A DNA stretch of 64,000 nt from Levilactobacillus yonginensis (GCF_964065165.1 NZ_OZ061549.1:496001-560000), one strand, 5' to 3'; positions 42,054 through 52,588 are shown, numbered from the stretch's first letter. Numbers and translations: made by a program. Notes: a model not told the origin generated them from the letters alone.

Positions 42054-42920
42054 TTATGCGCGATCGAAATCTTTCATCCACGCCAAGGCCAACGCCTTTT
42101 CACCCAAATGGGCTCCGATAACGGGTCCGAAGTAGGACTGTTCTACCGGGATTTCTGGGTATTGGGCGGCAATTTTATCCGCCCAGGCTTGACCGCCCTC
42201 GGGATCGTTTGCATTAATAACTAACGCCCGCAAAGGATAGTCGACCTGCGCCTGAGCCTCAACGAAAAGGCTTTCCACTCGCGCCAACGCCTTCTTACGC
42301 GAGCGAACTTTCTCAAAGGCCACGATTTCGTGGGTGTCGTCATCAAATGTCAGTAACGGTTTGATGCGTAAAACACTCCCAATAAAACCGGAGGCGTTCG
42401 ACAACCGACCACCCCGCACCAGATTCTGCAAATCATCCACAACAAAGTATTCCCCAATGGTGGCTCGCAGCGCGTCTAAGCGCGCAATGATCTCTTCAGG
42501 CTCTGCACCCTTGTCAGCCATGCGAGAGGCCTCAATGGCCAAATACCCCATTAATTTAACGGTAATCTGTGAATCGTACGGGATCACCTTGATATTTTCA
42601 ATGGTGGGCGCAATGTTTTTAAGCTGATTCACGAAGCCGGAAATGGTGCTGGCCAAGTGAATGCTGATAACGGCGTCGTATCCTTCGTCTGCCAATTGGT
42701 TGTAGAGATTGATCATCTCACCCAACGGCGGCTGGGACGTACTGGGGAACGACTTGGAATTTCTTAAACGATCGTAGAATTCACTGGTGGTAATATCAAC
42801 ATCTTCATCATAGGAGCGACCATCAATGATCACCGGAATTGGTACAACGTGAATGTGATACCGCTCGACCTCTTCTGCGGACAAATAGCTAGTACTATCG
42901 GTGACCACAGCAATCTTCAT
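42054..42920 (-). CDS. DegV-family fatty-acid-binding protein (FakB-like)
   Basis: 288 residues from ATG 42920 (MKIAVVTDSTSYLS); an in-frame ATG at 42944 is less likely. The N-terminal VTDSTSYL, the SQPPLGEMINLYNQL region and IVARLD/YFVVDDLQNLVRGGRLS are DegV landmarks; DegV proteins deliver a bound fatty acid to the FakA kinase. The His in HLASTISGF and Arg in LVRGGR are kept. It follows the UMF1 transporter on the same strand. Confidence 0.9.
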   Translation of the reverse strand: MKIAVVTDSTSYLSAEEVERYHIHVVPIPVIIDGRSYDEDVDITTSEFYDRLRNSKSFPSTSQPPLGEMINLYNQLADEGYDAVISIHLASTISGFVNQLKNIAPTIENIKVIPYDSQITVKLMGYLAIEASRMADKGAEPEEIIARLDALRATIGEYFVVDDLQNLVRGGRLSNASGFIGSVLRIKPLLTFDDDTHEIVAFEKVRSRKKALARVESLFVEAQAQVDYPLRALVINANDPEGGQAWADKIAAQYPEIPVEQSYFGPVIGAHLGEKALALAWMKDFDRA

Positions 42921-42981
42921 TCTTACACCTACTTTTTCTTTCATTTCGTCTCCCTAGAATACCATAAAACTTTCGACGCGA

Positions 42982-44229
42982 CTAGGAATTGTCCGCCATC
43001 CCCTGGGGAATCCGCCAAAATATCAACAAGCCCACTATAAATAGGATCGACAACGAAGCCGCCCCAATGCGGGACTGTCCCGTTAGTTGCGTAACGATGC
43101 CCACTAATACTGGCCCCAAGACGGCCGAAAACTTTCCTAAAATATTATAAAAACCGAAAAATTCACTGGACCGTTCCTTGGGCACTAATCGACCAAAGTA
43201 GGACCGTGACAACGCCTGAATCCCTCCCTGACTGGTCCCGACCAGTACTGCCAAGATCCAAAAATCCGTCACAGATCTCAGAAACAAGGCATCCACACAG
43301 ATAACAAGATACACAATAATAGCAATTAAAATTCCCGTGCGGGTACTGGTATGCTTAGCCAACCAACCATAGAGAATCGAAAATGGAAAAGCCACCAATT
43401 GAACGACCAACAACACCATAATCAGCGTTGTACTATCAATCCCAATATCTAAACCAATCGACGTGGCCATGGTAAAGATGGTATCGACCCCGTCAATGTA
43501 ACAGAAGTAAGCCACCAAGAACCACGCTAACACCTTGTGTTGCCGGAGATGGCGAATGGTGGTCCAGACCCGATACCAGCTCTGCTTGAGTGGTTCCCTG
43601 GTCGTCGTCAGTGAATGGCGCTGCTGAACGTTGCGCTGAATTGGTAAGAAGAAAACAATCCACCAGACAGCGGCCAACACGAACCCCCAGCGAGCCACTG
43701 CGATACTCGACAACTGGCCAAAGCCGTGCGTCAGCTGCAGGACCATGAATAGGATAAAAGCGATCACGCCCCCTAGATATCCGAAGCCGTAACCCACACT
43801 GGATAACTGGTCCATTTGCCGGTCGTCACTAACATCCGTGAGAAAACTGTCGTAAAACAAGTTCCCGCCGGAATAACCCAGAACTGAGAGGATGTAGACC
43901 ACCAGTAACCACTGCCACTGACTCGCTGGCATCAAGGCTAGCCCCAGCGTCATCACCATCCCCAGCGAAGCAAACCCCGTTAGCAGGCGTTTCTTATACC
44001 CTTGATAGTCAGCCAAAGCACCCAGGAAAGGCGCCAAAATGGCTACCAGCAACGTCCCTAAACTGTTGGCATAGCCCCAAAAGGCTGTGGCATTGGCCGC
44101 ACTGACCCCACTGGCCTGAGCAATTCCCTTAAAGTAGATGGGCAAAACGGCCGTGGTCACAATAATGCCGTACCCGGAGTTCGCCCAGTCATAGAACACC
44201 CAGCTCCACTGTTCCTTATTTAGCTTCAT
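42982..44229 (-). CDS. MFS transporter, UMF1 (Atg22-like) family
   Basis: 415 residues, twelve membrane segments. WVFYDWANSGYGIIVTTAVLP is the UMF1 family opening; YGWLAKHTSTRTGI and the IQALSRSYFGRLVPKERSSEFFGFYN stretch are also diagnostic. Members efflux amino acids or are uncharacterised. Start overlaps the end of the phosphodiesterase gene by 14 bp, so the two are translationally coupled. RBS GGAGG lies upstream. Confidence 0.88.
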   Translation of the reverse strand: MKLNKEQWSWVFYDWANSGYGIIVTTAVLPIYFKGIAQASGVSAANATAFWGYANSLGTLLVAILAPFLGALADYQGYKKRLLTGFASLGMVMTLGLALMPASQWQWLLVVYILSVLGYSGGNLFYDSFLTDVSDDRQMDQLSSVGYGFGYLGGVIAFILFMVLQLTHGFGQLSSIAVARWGFVLAAVWWIVFFLPIQRNVQQRHSLTTTREPLKQSWYRVWTTIRHLRQHKVLAWFLVAYFCYIDGVDTIFTMATSIGLDIGIDSTTLIMVLLVVQLVAFPFSILYGWLAKHTSTRTGILIAIIVYLVICVDALFLRSVTDFWILAVLVGTSQGGIQALSRSYFGRLVPKERSSEFFGFYNILGKFSAVLGPVLVGIVTQLTGQSRIGAASLSILFIVGLLIFWRIPQGMADNS

Positions 44230-45520
44230 GCCGGTCCTCCTTGAACGCTGCCGTCAAAGCGGTACCTGGTAGCGATTCTGGGAAATGCACGCCCAGTAGG
44301 CGAGCAAAGGTCGGTGCCTCATCGATCAACCACGCCTCTTCAATTTCCTGGTGTTCTTGGATCGCTGGCCCATTCAGAACCAACGTCGTAAAGTAATCAG
44401 GTTTGTTCGGGTCGTACCCGTGGACACCGCGGTAACGATCCGGTTGGCCCAAACTAGTCGGGTCAACTGGTTCTACAACCGCCGGCCGACCAGTCTCATC
44501 AGTGAAGTAGTACCCTGCCTGGGCCTCAACCATGAACTGACAAGCCGGGTCGGCGCCGCGTTTAATGGCTTCCGCCCGTGAGTGCACGGCAGCCACCCCT
44601 TCAGTTTGCACCAACAGATCCTTTAACGTCTGCATATCCGCAAATTTACGCGTATAGATATAGGTGCACCCGTCACAGGACTTGGCCCAAACATGCCAGT
44701 CATTCTTAACCGTGCCATTAGCCGTGGGCGTCAGCCACCCTTTAGTCGCGAACGCTTGATTCAAGTGAATCATGTGGTCGACGTTGATCTGGTAGTGGTC
44801 CCCCAGGATGGCAAAGTTGGTCTCGCCAAACGTACCAGCCGCAATCGTAGCATCTATCAACTTCCCAACCCGGGCGTCCAACCGCTTCAACGCTGCCATC
44901 GCTTCATCCGAACGCACCCCATAACGGTGGCGCATGCTGTCCATGTCAACTAGATGAATCAGGGTTAACCACGGCTTTTTATGAAACAACGTATCCACCG
45001 CGCACGCCGTAATGAAGTCGTCGAGCTCCGGTTGCTGAATTCCCCGGCGCAAGTGTCCGTACTTCTGATTCATCCGTAACAGAAAAGCGGGACTGCTGGC
45101 CTTCAATGAAACCAGCACCTGATTCGTCCAAATCCGGTTGGGAAAGATTTCCGCTAAGTTGTACGTAATCCTACTACCAGCCGTGACGGGCCAGAGAAAG
45201 GCCGCCGTCTTTTTGTGTTGTTGCCGGACCAAATCGTACAGGGTGGGCACCTTCACGTCACGCTGATACCAGTACCAGTCGGGTGATTGCCGCTGCGGTT
45301 GCAGCTTCGTGTTATTAACGATGCCATGTACACTGGGATACTGACCTGTAATAATTGTGGTATGAGAAGGGTACGTCAGCGTCGGGTAGATTCCGCGCAC
45401 CCGCCGGACTCGTGTTCCAGTGACCACCAGTCGTCGCAGATTTGGTAGATCATCTAGGTGTTCGTCCAAATCGCGACTGCCCATTGCATCAAGTGAAATT
45501 ACAACTAATCTCTGCTGAAT
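44216..45520 (-). CDS. Alkaline-phosphatase-superfamily phosphodiesterase (ENPP-like), probable non-ATG start
   Basis: Members hydrolyse phosphodiesters or pyrophosphates with two metals. The nucleophile Thr is in YPTLTYPSHTTIITG near residue 50; metal ligands appear in HLVDMDSMRH (Asp/His), ILGDHYQ (Asp-His) and GVHGYDP (His). The first ATG (45484) would leave out QQRLVVISLDAMGS, whose Asp is the first metal ligand. That segment is open in frame back to ATT 45520, which stands 9 bases after AGGAG; an in-frame TGA precedes it. I infer initiation at ATT. Cotranscribed with MarR upstream and UMF1 downstream. Confidence 0.8.
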   Translation of the reverse strand: MQQRLVVISLDAMGSRDLDEHLDDLPNLRRLVVTGTRVRRVRGIYPTLTYPSHTTIITGQYPSVHGIVNNTKLQPQRQSPDWYWYQRDVKVPTLYDLVRQQHKKTAAFLWPVTAGSRITYNLAEIFPNRIWTNQVLVSLKASSPAFLLRMNQKYGHLRRGIQQPELDDFITACAVDTLFHKKPWLTLIHLVDMDSMRHRYGVRSDEAMAALKRLDARVGKLIDATIAAGTFGETNFAILGDHYQINVDHMIHLNQAFATKGWLTPTANGTVKNDWHVWAKSCDGCTYIYTRKFADMQTLKDLLVQTEGVAAVHSRAEAIKRGADPACQFMVEAQAGYYFTDETGRPAVVEPVDPTSLGQPDRYRGVHGYDPNKPDYFTTLVLNGPAIQEHQEIEEAWLIDEAPTFARLLGVHFPESLPGTALTAAFKEDRHEAK

Positions 45521-45540
45521 GAGTCATCACTCCTAACCAG

Positions 45541-45969
45541 TTAATCTTTAACGGACCGTTGCCGATCCATGCTCTTATCTAAACGGTTTAAAAGAATCTG
45601 TAATAAGTTACGTTCATCGGGGGACCAGTGTTCAAAGACTTGGTCCGAGAGTCCCTCAAAGGCTGAGTTGATTTCTGCGGCAGTATCAGTTCCCATAGCG
45701 GTTATTGTATATACCAACTGACGTTTGTCTCGGCCAATGGCTTCCTTGGTCACCATTTCCTTTGCCACGAGACCCTTGAGTTGTCGACTCAGTGTCGACG
45801 TATCCAACTTCGTGTTCTGTGCCAAAATTTCTTGCGTATTTTCTCCGCCACCGATGTGGTCGAGTAATTGCCACTCCGAGACGGTCAGATGGTGCTGCTT
45901 GGTCATCCGCTGGAGTAGCGTCTGTTGAATCTTACTAATTGCCATTAATGCTGTAAGACTAGATTTCAT
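45541..45969 (-). CDS. MarR-family regulator
   Basis: 142 residues from ATG 45969 (AAAGGAG upstream); the frame runs to 46056. Winged helix: LTVSEWQLLDHIGGG, ILAQNTKLDTSTLSRQLKGLVAKEMVTKEAIGRDKRQLVYTIT, where DKRQ is in the wing. First gene of the MarR-phosphodiesterase-UMF1 operon and probably autoregulatory. Confidence 0.88.
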   Translation of the reverse strand: MKSSLTALMAISKIQQTLLQRMTKQHHLTVSEWQLLDHIGGGENTQEILAQNTKLDTSTLSRQLKGLVAKEMVTKEAIGRDKRQLVYTITAMGTDTAAEINSAFEGLSDQVFEHWSPDERNLLQILLNRLDKSMDRQRSVKD

Positions 45970-46171
45970 TTGGCCCTCACTCCTTTGATTGTATTGTACA
46001 ACGGTTTGCTTGTTGACCACAAGCTTAAATCTGGGTAATTCGGGGACCTTTTTCACTGACCAGAGACGTTCTTCTTTGCGTTAAAGCGGTTCGGCCGTTA
46101 TACTTTAAGTTGTGTCGCTTTTAACGAAAATTAAATTTAAATTTCTTATATAGAAAGGTGTTGTTTCCCCG

Positions 46172-47887
46172 ATGTCATTTGATGGTTCTTTCACCCACGC
46201 CATGGTCCACGAACTGAGCTCAGCTCTGACCACCGGCCGGGTCAGCAAAATCAATCAACCCTACGCCAACGAAATTGTGTTGACGGTGCGGGCAAATAGC
46301 CATAATTATCCCATCCTGTTATCGGCTAACCCCACCTACGCACGGATTCAAGTTACCCAGATTCCGTACGTCAATCCACCCGTCCCCACCAACTTTACGA
46401 TGATCCTACGGAAGTACTTGCAAGGGGCCATCGTCAAAGGCATCACTCAATCCGCCAATGACCGTGTCGTCCACCTACACTTCACCTCCCGTAACGAGTT
46501 AGGTGATCAGCAGGAGCTGCTCTTGATCATTGAAATCATGGCCCGTCACAGTAACGTGATTCTAGTCGACAGTTCTTCCATGAAGATTTTGGATGCCATC
46601 AAACACGTTGGCTCCGACCAAAACCGTTACCGGTTACTCCTACCCGGTGCGCAGTACATCAACCCACCCAAGCAGGACCTCGATGACCCCTTCAACGGGC
46701 CAAGAGCCGACCTAGCCGCCACCATTCGAGAATTTCCGAACCGTGAAGTTCTGGCTGGTACCCTGCAGCACCAATACCAGGGACTCGGTAAAGATACCGC
46801 CGCTGCTTTGGCCGTGGCACTCCACGAACCCGGTGACGCCGCTCAACACTTCAGCAGCTTTTTCGCCGGTTTTGACACCCCCCAGCCAACGCTAAACATT
46901 ACGCCGAAGGGTAAGACCAGTTTCACCGCCTTCCCTTACCCCATCACGGGAACCCAGCAGTCGGCTGAAACGCTCAGTGAATTACTGGACGCCTACTACC
47001 AGGACAAGGCCGAACGAGACCGCGTCCAACAACAAGGGAGCGTCCTGATCCGGGTGGTTCGCAACGAGCTCAAGAAAAATCGCAACAAGTTAAAGAAACT
47101 CAAGCAGACGTTGGACGAAACGGAAAATGCCGACGAATACCGGATCAAGGGGGAAGTCCTCACGACTTACCTGCATCAGGTCGAACGTGGACAAACTGAA
47201 GTCTCCCTACCTAATTTCTACGACAATAACGAACCCATCAAGATCAAATTGTCGAACCAGCTCTCACCAAACCAAAACGCTCAGAAGTATTTCAAGCGGT
47301 ATCAAAAGGCCAAGAACGCCGTCATTTACGTCAACGAACAACTTAAAAAGACGCAGACCGACGTGGACTACTTTGCTAACATCATGGCCCAGATTGAACT
47401 GGCTGCCCCCAAGGACCTCGTGGATATTCGCCTGGAACTGCAACAAGGTGGTTACCTGCGAGATCATGATCACCAAAAGAAGCAAAAGAAACAAAAACGT
47501 CAAAAGGTCAGCAAGCCAGACCGTTTTACCGCTAGCGATGGCACCAAAATCTCTGTCGGTAAGAACAACCTGCAAAATGATCAATTGAGTTTACACACGG
47601 CCAAACGCACCGACATCTGGCTGCACGTGAAGGACATGCCGGGATCTCACGTCATCATTCACAGCGATGATCCAACTGAGGCCACCATCATGGAAGCTGC
47701 TAACCTGGCAGCCTACTTCTCCAAGGGCCGCGAATCCAGTAACGTTCCCGTGGACTACCTCCCCGTTAAACGACTGCACAAACCCAACGGTGCCAAGCCG
47801 GGCTACGTAATCTTTACCGGCCAACGAACCGTCTACGTGACCCCAGAGAGCGAACTGGTCGAAAAATTAGCGGCTAACACCAACTAG
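46172..47887 (+). CDS. rqcH: Rqc2 homologue RqcH (NFACT protein)
   Basis: 571 residues. Binds stalled 50S-peptidyl-tRNA complexes and adds C-terminal alanine tails for degradation. Domains in order: NFACT-N with the Asp97-Arg98 pair (NDR), needed for tailing in Bacillus; HhH; coiled coils around residues 290-330 and 370-410 with basic KKQKKQKRQKVSK near 435; NFACT-R (SVGKNNLQNDQLSLHTAKRTDIWLHVKDMPGSHV). Also called FbpA in older work for fibronectin binding. AAAGG lies upstream of ATG 46172. It stands alone on the plus strand. Confidence 0.92.
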   Translation: MSFDGSFTHAMVHELSSALTTGRVSKINQPYANEIVLTVRANSHNYPILLSANPTYARIQVTQIPYVNPPVPTNFTMILRKYLQGAIVKGITQSANDRVVHLHFTSRNELGDQQELLLIIEIMARHSNVILVDSSSMKILDAIKHVGSDQNRYRLLLPGAQYINPPKQDLDDPFNGPRADLAATIREFPNREVLAGTLQHQYQGLGKDTAAALAVALHEPGDAAQHFSSFFAGFDTPQPTLNITPKGKTSFTAFPYPITGTQQSAETLSELLDAYYQDKAERDRVQQQGSVLIRVVRNELKKNRNKLKKLKQTLDETENADEYRIKGEVLTTYLHQVERGQTEVSLPNFYDNNEPIKIKLSNQLSPNQNAQKYFKRYQKAKNAVIYVNEQLKKTQTDVDYFANIMAQIELAAPKDLVDIRLELQQGGYLRDHDHQKKQKKQKRQKVSKPDRFTASDGTKISVGKNNLQNDQLSLHTAKRTDIWLHVKDMPGSHVIIHSDDPTEATIMEAANLAAYFSKGRESSNVPVDYLPVKRLHKPNGAKPGYVIFTGQRTVYVTPESELVEKLAANTN

Positions 47888-48183
47888 TTGTTGGTTACAA
47901 TATGTGGGTCTTTCCGCCTTACCGGCCGTCAGCTATGGGCTGGAACGGTGCAGACTAAGCCAGCTGGAAAAACACCTACTGACTAAGCAGAACGACGCGC
48001 CTGAGCCCATATCTGGCGACCTCTCGGCTGACATAGCATTTTGTTGCCAACCTAGTTGGGTTAGCAATCCCAGCATAAATGGTGCAAGTGGCTCTCTCTG
48101 CTGTAGTACTCGTGCTAAACCACAATCAGAGCCGCAGGCTACCTCGCTGGCCACCGGAGTGCGACCAATTTATCTTTCAAACT
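47888..48183. other. Noncoding gap between convergent rqcH and the carB-like gene
   Basis: About 296 bases with ORFs on both strands that have no ribosome sites or family match. Contains AACC-TAGTT-GGGTT hairpin near 48048. I see no further function. Confidence 0.4.
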
Positions 48184-48222
48184 AAAAAAGGCGATTCATC
48201 AAAAATACTGATGAGTCGCCTT
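48184..48222 (-). terminator. Terminator of the pyrR-carA-like-carB-like operon
   Basis: 14-bp stem with one mismatch (AAGGCGACTCATCA / TGATGAATCGCCTT) followed by TTTTTT on the minus strand. Confidence 0.88.
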
Positions 48223-48244
48223 CTTGCATGTAACAATTAATTAC

Positions 48245-50818
48245 TTAAATCGTGCGATTGATGATTTGGTCTAATTCGTCCGTATCGCTCAGGTTAGCCA
48301 GCGACAAAGCCTCGCTCGAACCAAACGCAATGGTTGCACCCACCTCTTGGTCGGTCGTCCCTGGTCGGTTCAAAACGTGTAATTGCCGGAATGGGAAGAC
48401 CGCGTTCATCAACGCCACCCGGGTACTGTTGAGGTCGACCGTGATATTGGCCAACTCCGTTTCGTCTAGGGTGCCAATGTGTTGCCGAGTCAGCATCCGC
48501 ACCCAGTTGACCCCGGTGACCTTACTCAAAAAGGCCATTTCGGTCAAACGAGTCGGCCGAACGCCTACCACTGTCAGCTGAGCCGAGTCTGCTGACTTAG
48601 GCGCAAACAGAACCTGGATCATCCCACTCAACTGTCGTTCACTCGCCGCCTGCTTGGCCAGCTCCACCAAATTGGCACGTTTAGCCTTGGGTAGTTCTGC
48701 CGGCATTCGGAAAGCCGTAACCTGAGCCAACGACTTGTTCATCCCCGGTGCCAACATATCCATGACCCCAACCGCGACCTTTTGCTGACCGTGGATGAAG
48801 AGGCTCACGCCAATGGTGGCACTCTTCGGAGCCGACTTTCCCGTCTCCTGGTCCGGTGGCAACACATGTAAGTTCAGCGGCAACTTACTCAGTTCCCGCG
48901 TTAGGTAATGACGGTTACCGGGAACGATAACGATGTCTGGGTGCTCCAATTGGATCACGTTCAGGACATCCCCCAGTTGAATGGGATCCACGTACTGTTT
49001 GTCGGAGAACTCCGGCGCAACTCCTACGGCATTAGGATTGGTATTCATTAAGATGGTGTGGTACCCCGCGCGTTTCAACTGCTTGAGCATCTCTGTGGTG
49101 AAGTATTCAGCCGCCGAGTTGGGGCCAAGTTGATTACCGCCCCGACCGAGCACTAACGCTGTCCGATCACCAAGGGGTTGGCTCTCATTTTCATACTCAA
49201 AGGTACTGTAATACCCACTGGTATCCTCGAGAAATTCACCAGCCGTCGGTTCAATCATCTTGTAGGTTGGCTGAATGGCCGCCTTAGCCGACAATTCCCG
49301 AATAGCCGCCGTATCCGTCTGCCAGATACGGGCGATCATCCCATCACCGAAGCCAAAGTATCGGGCCCGTTGCAGGGTCTCTGTGTCCATCGGATGTTCC
49401 TGAATCTGTTTTTCAATCGTTAACAAGTGTCGCAGCTTAACGAAGTAAAAGTTATCGATTTTAGTCAGTTCACTGAGTTCTTCCGGTGAGTACCCCCGCC
49501 GTAAGGCTTCAATCAGCACTAAAATGCGGTTAGCCAGCGGATGAATCAGTTGCCGGATCATTTCCCCATCCGTCAAGTTGCTGACGCTAGGGAGCACGTC
49601 ACGGGGCGAAAACTGTGAGCTCCGTACGGACTTCAGGATAGCTTCCTCAACGGAACGGCCAATGCCGACCGTCGATCCCACCGCTTTCATCACCGTATCC
49701 AGATGTTGGTCGGCGTCTGGGACTTCTTGAAATGGCCACAGCGGAATCCGCACACTGATGTGATCAATGGTCGGTTCCATGATAGCCGTCTGCTTCACGA
49801 AGCGACTGGGCAGCTTCACATCGACCAAACGCTGCCCTAACAAGAGCGCACCAGTGACTAACGCGACTGGATACCCGGTCGTGCGGGCCGCCAAAGCCAC
49901 GCCCCGTGAAAAGTACGGTGCCACCTTGGTGACGTAGAAGTGCTGATTGTCAGGATTCAGGGCAAAGTGAATATGTAAGACCCCAACAATGTTCAGCTCA
50001 GTGGCAATCCGGAACGTGGCATCCCGCAAGTCTTGATACTCGCGGTCGTTCAACGTCTGTGGCGGCGTTACCAAAATAGAATCACCGGAGTGAATCCCAA
50101 TGGGGTCTATGTCCTCCAGGCCACTGATCAGGACGGCTGTGTCGGCCACGTCTCTGACGGCAACCATTTCAACTTCCTTGTAGCCCACAACGCTGCGTTC
50201 CAACGTACATTGGTCAAACCGGGATTGCTGGAACCCCTGGTTCAACGCCGTCAACATATCATCCACATTTTCACAAATGGTTCGATTGGTATCCACGCGC
50301 GGCGCGACTGGCTTAACAATCAACGGAAAGCCAATCGACTCGACCAGCCCCATCGCCTCATCCGTCGTGGCTACGACTTTAGCCTCGATCACTGGTTCGT
50401 GGATTTCCTTAAGACTGGCATTTAAAGCCGCTGGGTTATTGATCTGCCGAAGCGTGTCCGCAGGCATCCCCAGTAACGTAATACCCAAGCGACCAATGTC
50501 TCCATTTTCAACCAGCTCCTGGGCGATCCGAATCCCCAGCAAGCCGCCGAGTGATGGTAGAACTGCATCGGGTTGATCTTTTTCCAGAATGTGACGGACA
50601 TTGGCCGTGGTAACGGCTTGGACGTACATGTTCGTCGGCTGAATCTCTTCGAGGGCAACGGAAAAGGGATTGTTATCGATGACCAACGTGCGGACCCCGC
50701 GCTTCTTAAAGCCGGCAATGATCTGCACCATGGCGCTGTCCAACTCGGTCTCATGACCAATCTCGGTTGGGCCACCCCCGATGATCAACACTTTTTGTAT
50801 GTCATCTAAATTTGGCAA
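48245..50818 (-). CDS. Carbamoyl-phosphate synthetase large-subunit-like protein, predicted inactive
   Basis: 857 residues against about 1060 in CarB. The CarB scaffold is clear: KVLIIGGGPTEIGHETELDSA, LEDIDPIGIHSGDSILVTPPQTL, RTTGYPVAL, and a second start RGGNQLGPNSAAEYF. But the Gly-rich ATP-grasp loop is replaced by KPVAPRVDTN (168-178), the metal-binding EVNPR site is KVAPY (298-302), and GGQT is GGLL. The second synthetase half is shortened by about 200 residues. TTG start 50818 with GGAGGG upstream. No frameshifts: it looks maintained. Operon with carA-like and pyrR. Confidence 0.82.
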   Translation of the reverse strand: MPNLDDIQKVLIIGGGPTEIGHETELDSAMVQIIAGFKKRGVRTLVIDNNPFSVALEEIQPTNMYVQAVTTANVRHILEKDQPDAVLPSLGGLLGIRIAQELVENGDIGRLGITLLGMPADTLRQINNPAALNASLKEIHEPVIEAKVVATTDEAMGLVESIGFPLIVKPVAPRVDTNRTICENVDDMLTALNQGFQQSRFDQCTLERSVVGYKEVEMVAVRDVADTAVLISGLEDIDPIGIHSGDSILVTPPQTLNDREYQDLRDATFRIATELNIVGVLHIHFALNPDNQHFYVTKVAPYFSRGVALAARTTGYPVALVTGALLLGQRLVDVKLPSRFVKQTAIMEPTIDHISVRIPLWPFQEVPDADQHLDTVMKAVGSTVGIGRSVEEAILKSVRSSQFSPRDVLPSVSNLTDGEMIRQLIHPLANRILVLIEALRRGYSPEELSELTKIDNFYFVKLRHLLTIEKQIQEHPMDTETLQRARYFGFGDGMIARIWQTDTAAIRELSAKAAIQPTYKMIEPTAGEFLEDTSGYYSTFEYENESQPLGDRTALVLGRGGNQLGPNSAAEYFTTEMLKQLKRAGYHTILMNTNPNAVGVAPEFSDKQYVDPIQLGDVLNVIQLEHPDIVIVPGNRHYLTRELSKLPLNLHVLPPDQETGKSAPKSATIGVSLFIHGQQKVAVGVMDMLAPGMNKSLAQVTAFRMPAELPKAKRANLVELAKQAASERQLSGMIQVLFAPKSADSAQLTVVGVRPTRLTEMAFLSKVTGVNWVRMLTRQHIGTLDETELANITVDLNSTRVALMNAVFPFRQLHVLNRPGTTDQEVGATIAFGSSEALSLANLSDTDELDQIINRTI

Positions 50819-50820
50819 GC

Positions 50821-51897
50821 TTATCCCTCCCGCGCTGTCATAGCTTCCATAAATTCATCAAACAGGTCGCGACTCTCATGAGGACCCGGGGCACCGTCCG
50901 CAAAGAATTGCACGGAAAACGCCGGGAAGTCCCGGTGACGTAATCCCTGGACGGTCCCATCGATCAAGTCGACGTACGTCGTAATCAGCCGATCCCGGTC
51001 GATCGACTTGGCGATTACCGCGTACCCCTGACCCTGAGTCGCGTAAATAATATCATTGGTAATGATGCGGCGAATCGGGTGGCTACTCCCGTGATACTCC
51101 ACGGGTAGTGCCTTGAGTTCAGCTCCGTTAGCCAGGGCAAAGAGCTCGTGCCCTAGACCGATTGCAAAGAGTGGGATCTCCGCTTGAACTTCTCGAATCA
51201 TATCCAGGACGCCGGTCCCTAAATCAAGGGGTGAGCCGGGGCCGGTGGACAGGAGCACCCCGTCCGGATCCAGATTCAAGACATCCTGCGCACTGGCCGT
51301 CCACGGGAGTACCGTCACGTTGCACCGTCGCTCGGACAGTTGCCGCAAGATTCCGTGCTTCAGGCCAAAGTCAATGACCACCACGTTCTTGCCAGTATCC
51401 GGGTTAGGATATGGCTTCGGCGTGGCTACTTGATCAACTTGCCGATTGGTCAGGACGGTCGCGTTCAATTGGTCAAAGGCGTGGTCATCCGCCACATCCA
51501 CAATACTACCCTTCATGGGACCAGCCCCCTGCCGAAGCTTACGAATTAAGTGGCGTGTATCAATGCCACTGATTCCGGGGATGTTGTGCTGTTGTAAAAA
51601 TTCGTCCAGTGACAGCCGAGACAGGCGGTTGGTCGAAATATTCGTGACGTCTCTGACCACCATTCCCTTAGCCGTGGGTAGAATCGATTCATAGCTATCG
51701 TGGTTGATTCCTACGTTACCAATGGCTGGCTGAGCGAAAATAATAATTTGATTATGATAGATTTGATCGGTAATCGTTTCTTGATACCCTAAAAGATTCA
51801 GGTTGGTGATGACTTCACCGCTCGTGGTAGCGCCGGCACCAAATCCTTCACCGGCGTAGGCCGAGCCGTCTTCTAAAATTAAATAGCGTTTTGCCAT
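50821..51897 (-). CDS. Carbamoyl-phosphate synthetase small-subunit-like protein, predicted inactive
   Basis: 358 residues, normal CarA length. N-terminal CarA domain is well kept (LLGYQETITDQIYHNQ, GISGIDTRHLIRKLR). In the glutaminase domain the nucleophile Cys of GICLGHQ is Gly247 (AIGLGHEL); the His and Glu of the SVQYHPE motif are Phe332 and Asp334 (SVQFFADGAPGPHES); SQNHGYAV is TQGQGYAV. So it cannot hydrolyse glutamine by the usual mechanism. It directly follows pyrR (23-base gap) and precedes the carB-like gene (2-base gap). Function may be structural or regulatory (inference). Confidence 0.85.
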   Translation of the reverse strand: MAKRYLILEDGSAYAGEGFGAGATTSGEVITNLNLLGYQETITDQIYHNQIIIFAQPAIGNVGINHDSYESILPTAKGMVVRDVTNISTNRLSRLSLDEFLQQHNIPGISGIDTRHLIRKLRQGAGPMKGSIVDVADDHAFDQLNATVLTNRQVDQVATPKPYPNPDTGKNVVVIDFGLKHGILRQLSERRCNVTVLPWTASAQDVLNLDPDGVLLSTGPGSPLDLGTGVLDMIREVQAEIPLFAIGLGHELFALANGAELKALPVEYHGSSHPIRRIITNDIIYATQGQGYAVIAKSIDRDRLITTYVDLIDGTVQGLRHRDFPAFSVQFFADGAPGPHESRDLFDEFMEAMTAREG

Positions 51898-51920
51898 GTA
51901 AAATCGGCCCCTTTACCAGT

Positions 51921-52475
<555 letters not shown>

Positions 52476-52503
52476 TCACGGCGTCTGCGTCTATGCAGGA
52501 AAC

Positions 52504-52543
52504 GGGCGCAGTTTCTTCGACAAAATGGTGAAGAAACCCGCCC
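52504..52543 (-). promoter_or_regulatory. Stem-loop in the pyrR leader, possible attenuator
   Basis: GGGCGGGTTTCTTC / GAAGAAACTGCGCCC with a one-to-two base bulge, followed on the minus strand by GTTTCCTGC, a weak T-tail. A second GCGGGTTT copy lies 15 bases upstream (52556-52563), so an alternative pairing is possible, as in an attenuator. A canonical PyrR binding loop was not identified. Confidence 0.45.
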
Positions 52544-52588
52544 GACTACTTGGCAAACCCGCTTATCTCAATAATTAGCATAAAAAAC

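Noticed and set aside
47904..48185. ORFs on both strands between rqcH and the carB-like gene
   Set aside because: Neither has a ribosome site or recognisable sequence.
48245..51897. Annotating the pair as an ordinary active pyrimidine carbamoyl-phosphate synthetase
   Set aside because: The glutaminase triad, ATP-grasp loop and metal ligands are not present in the translated sequence.
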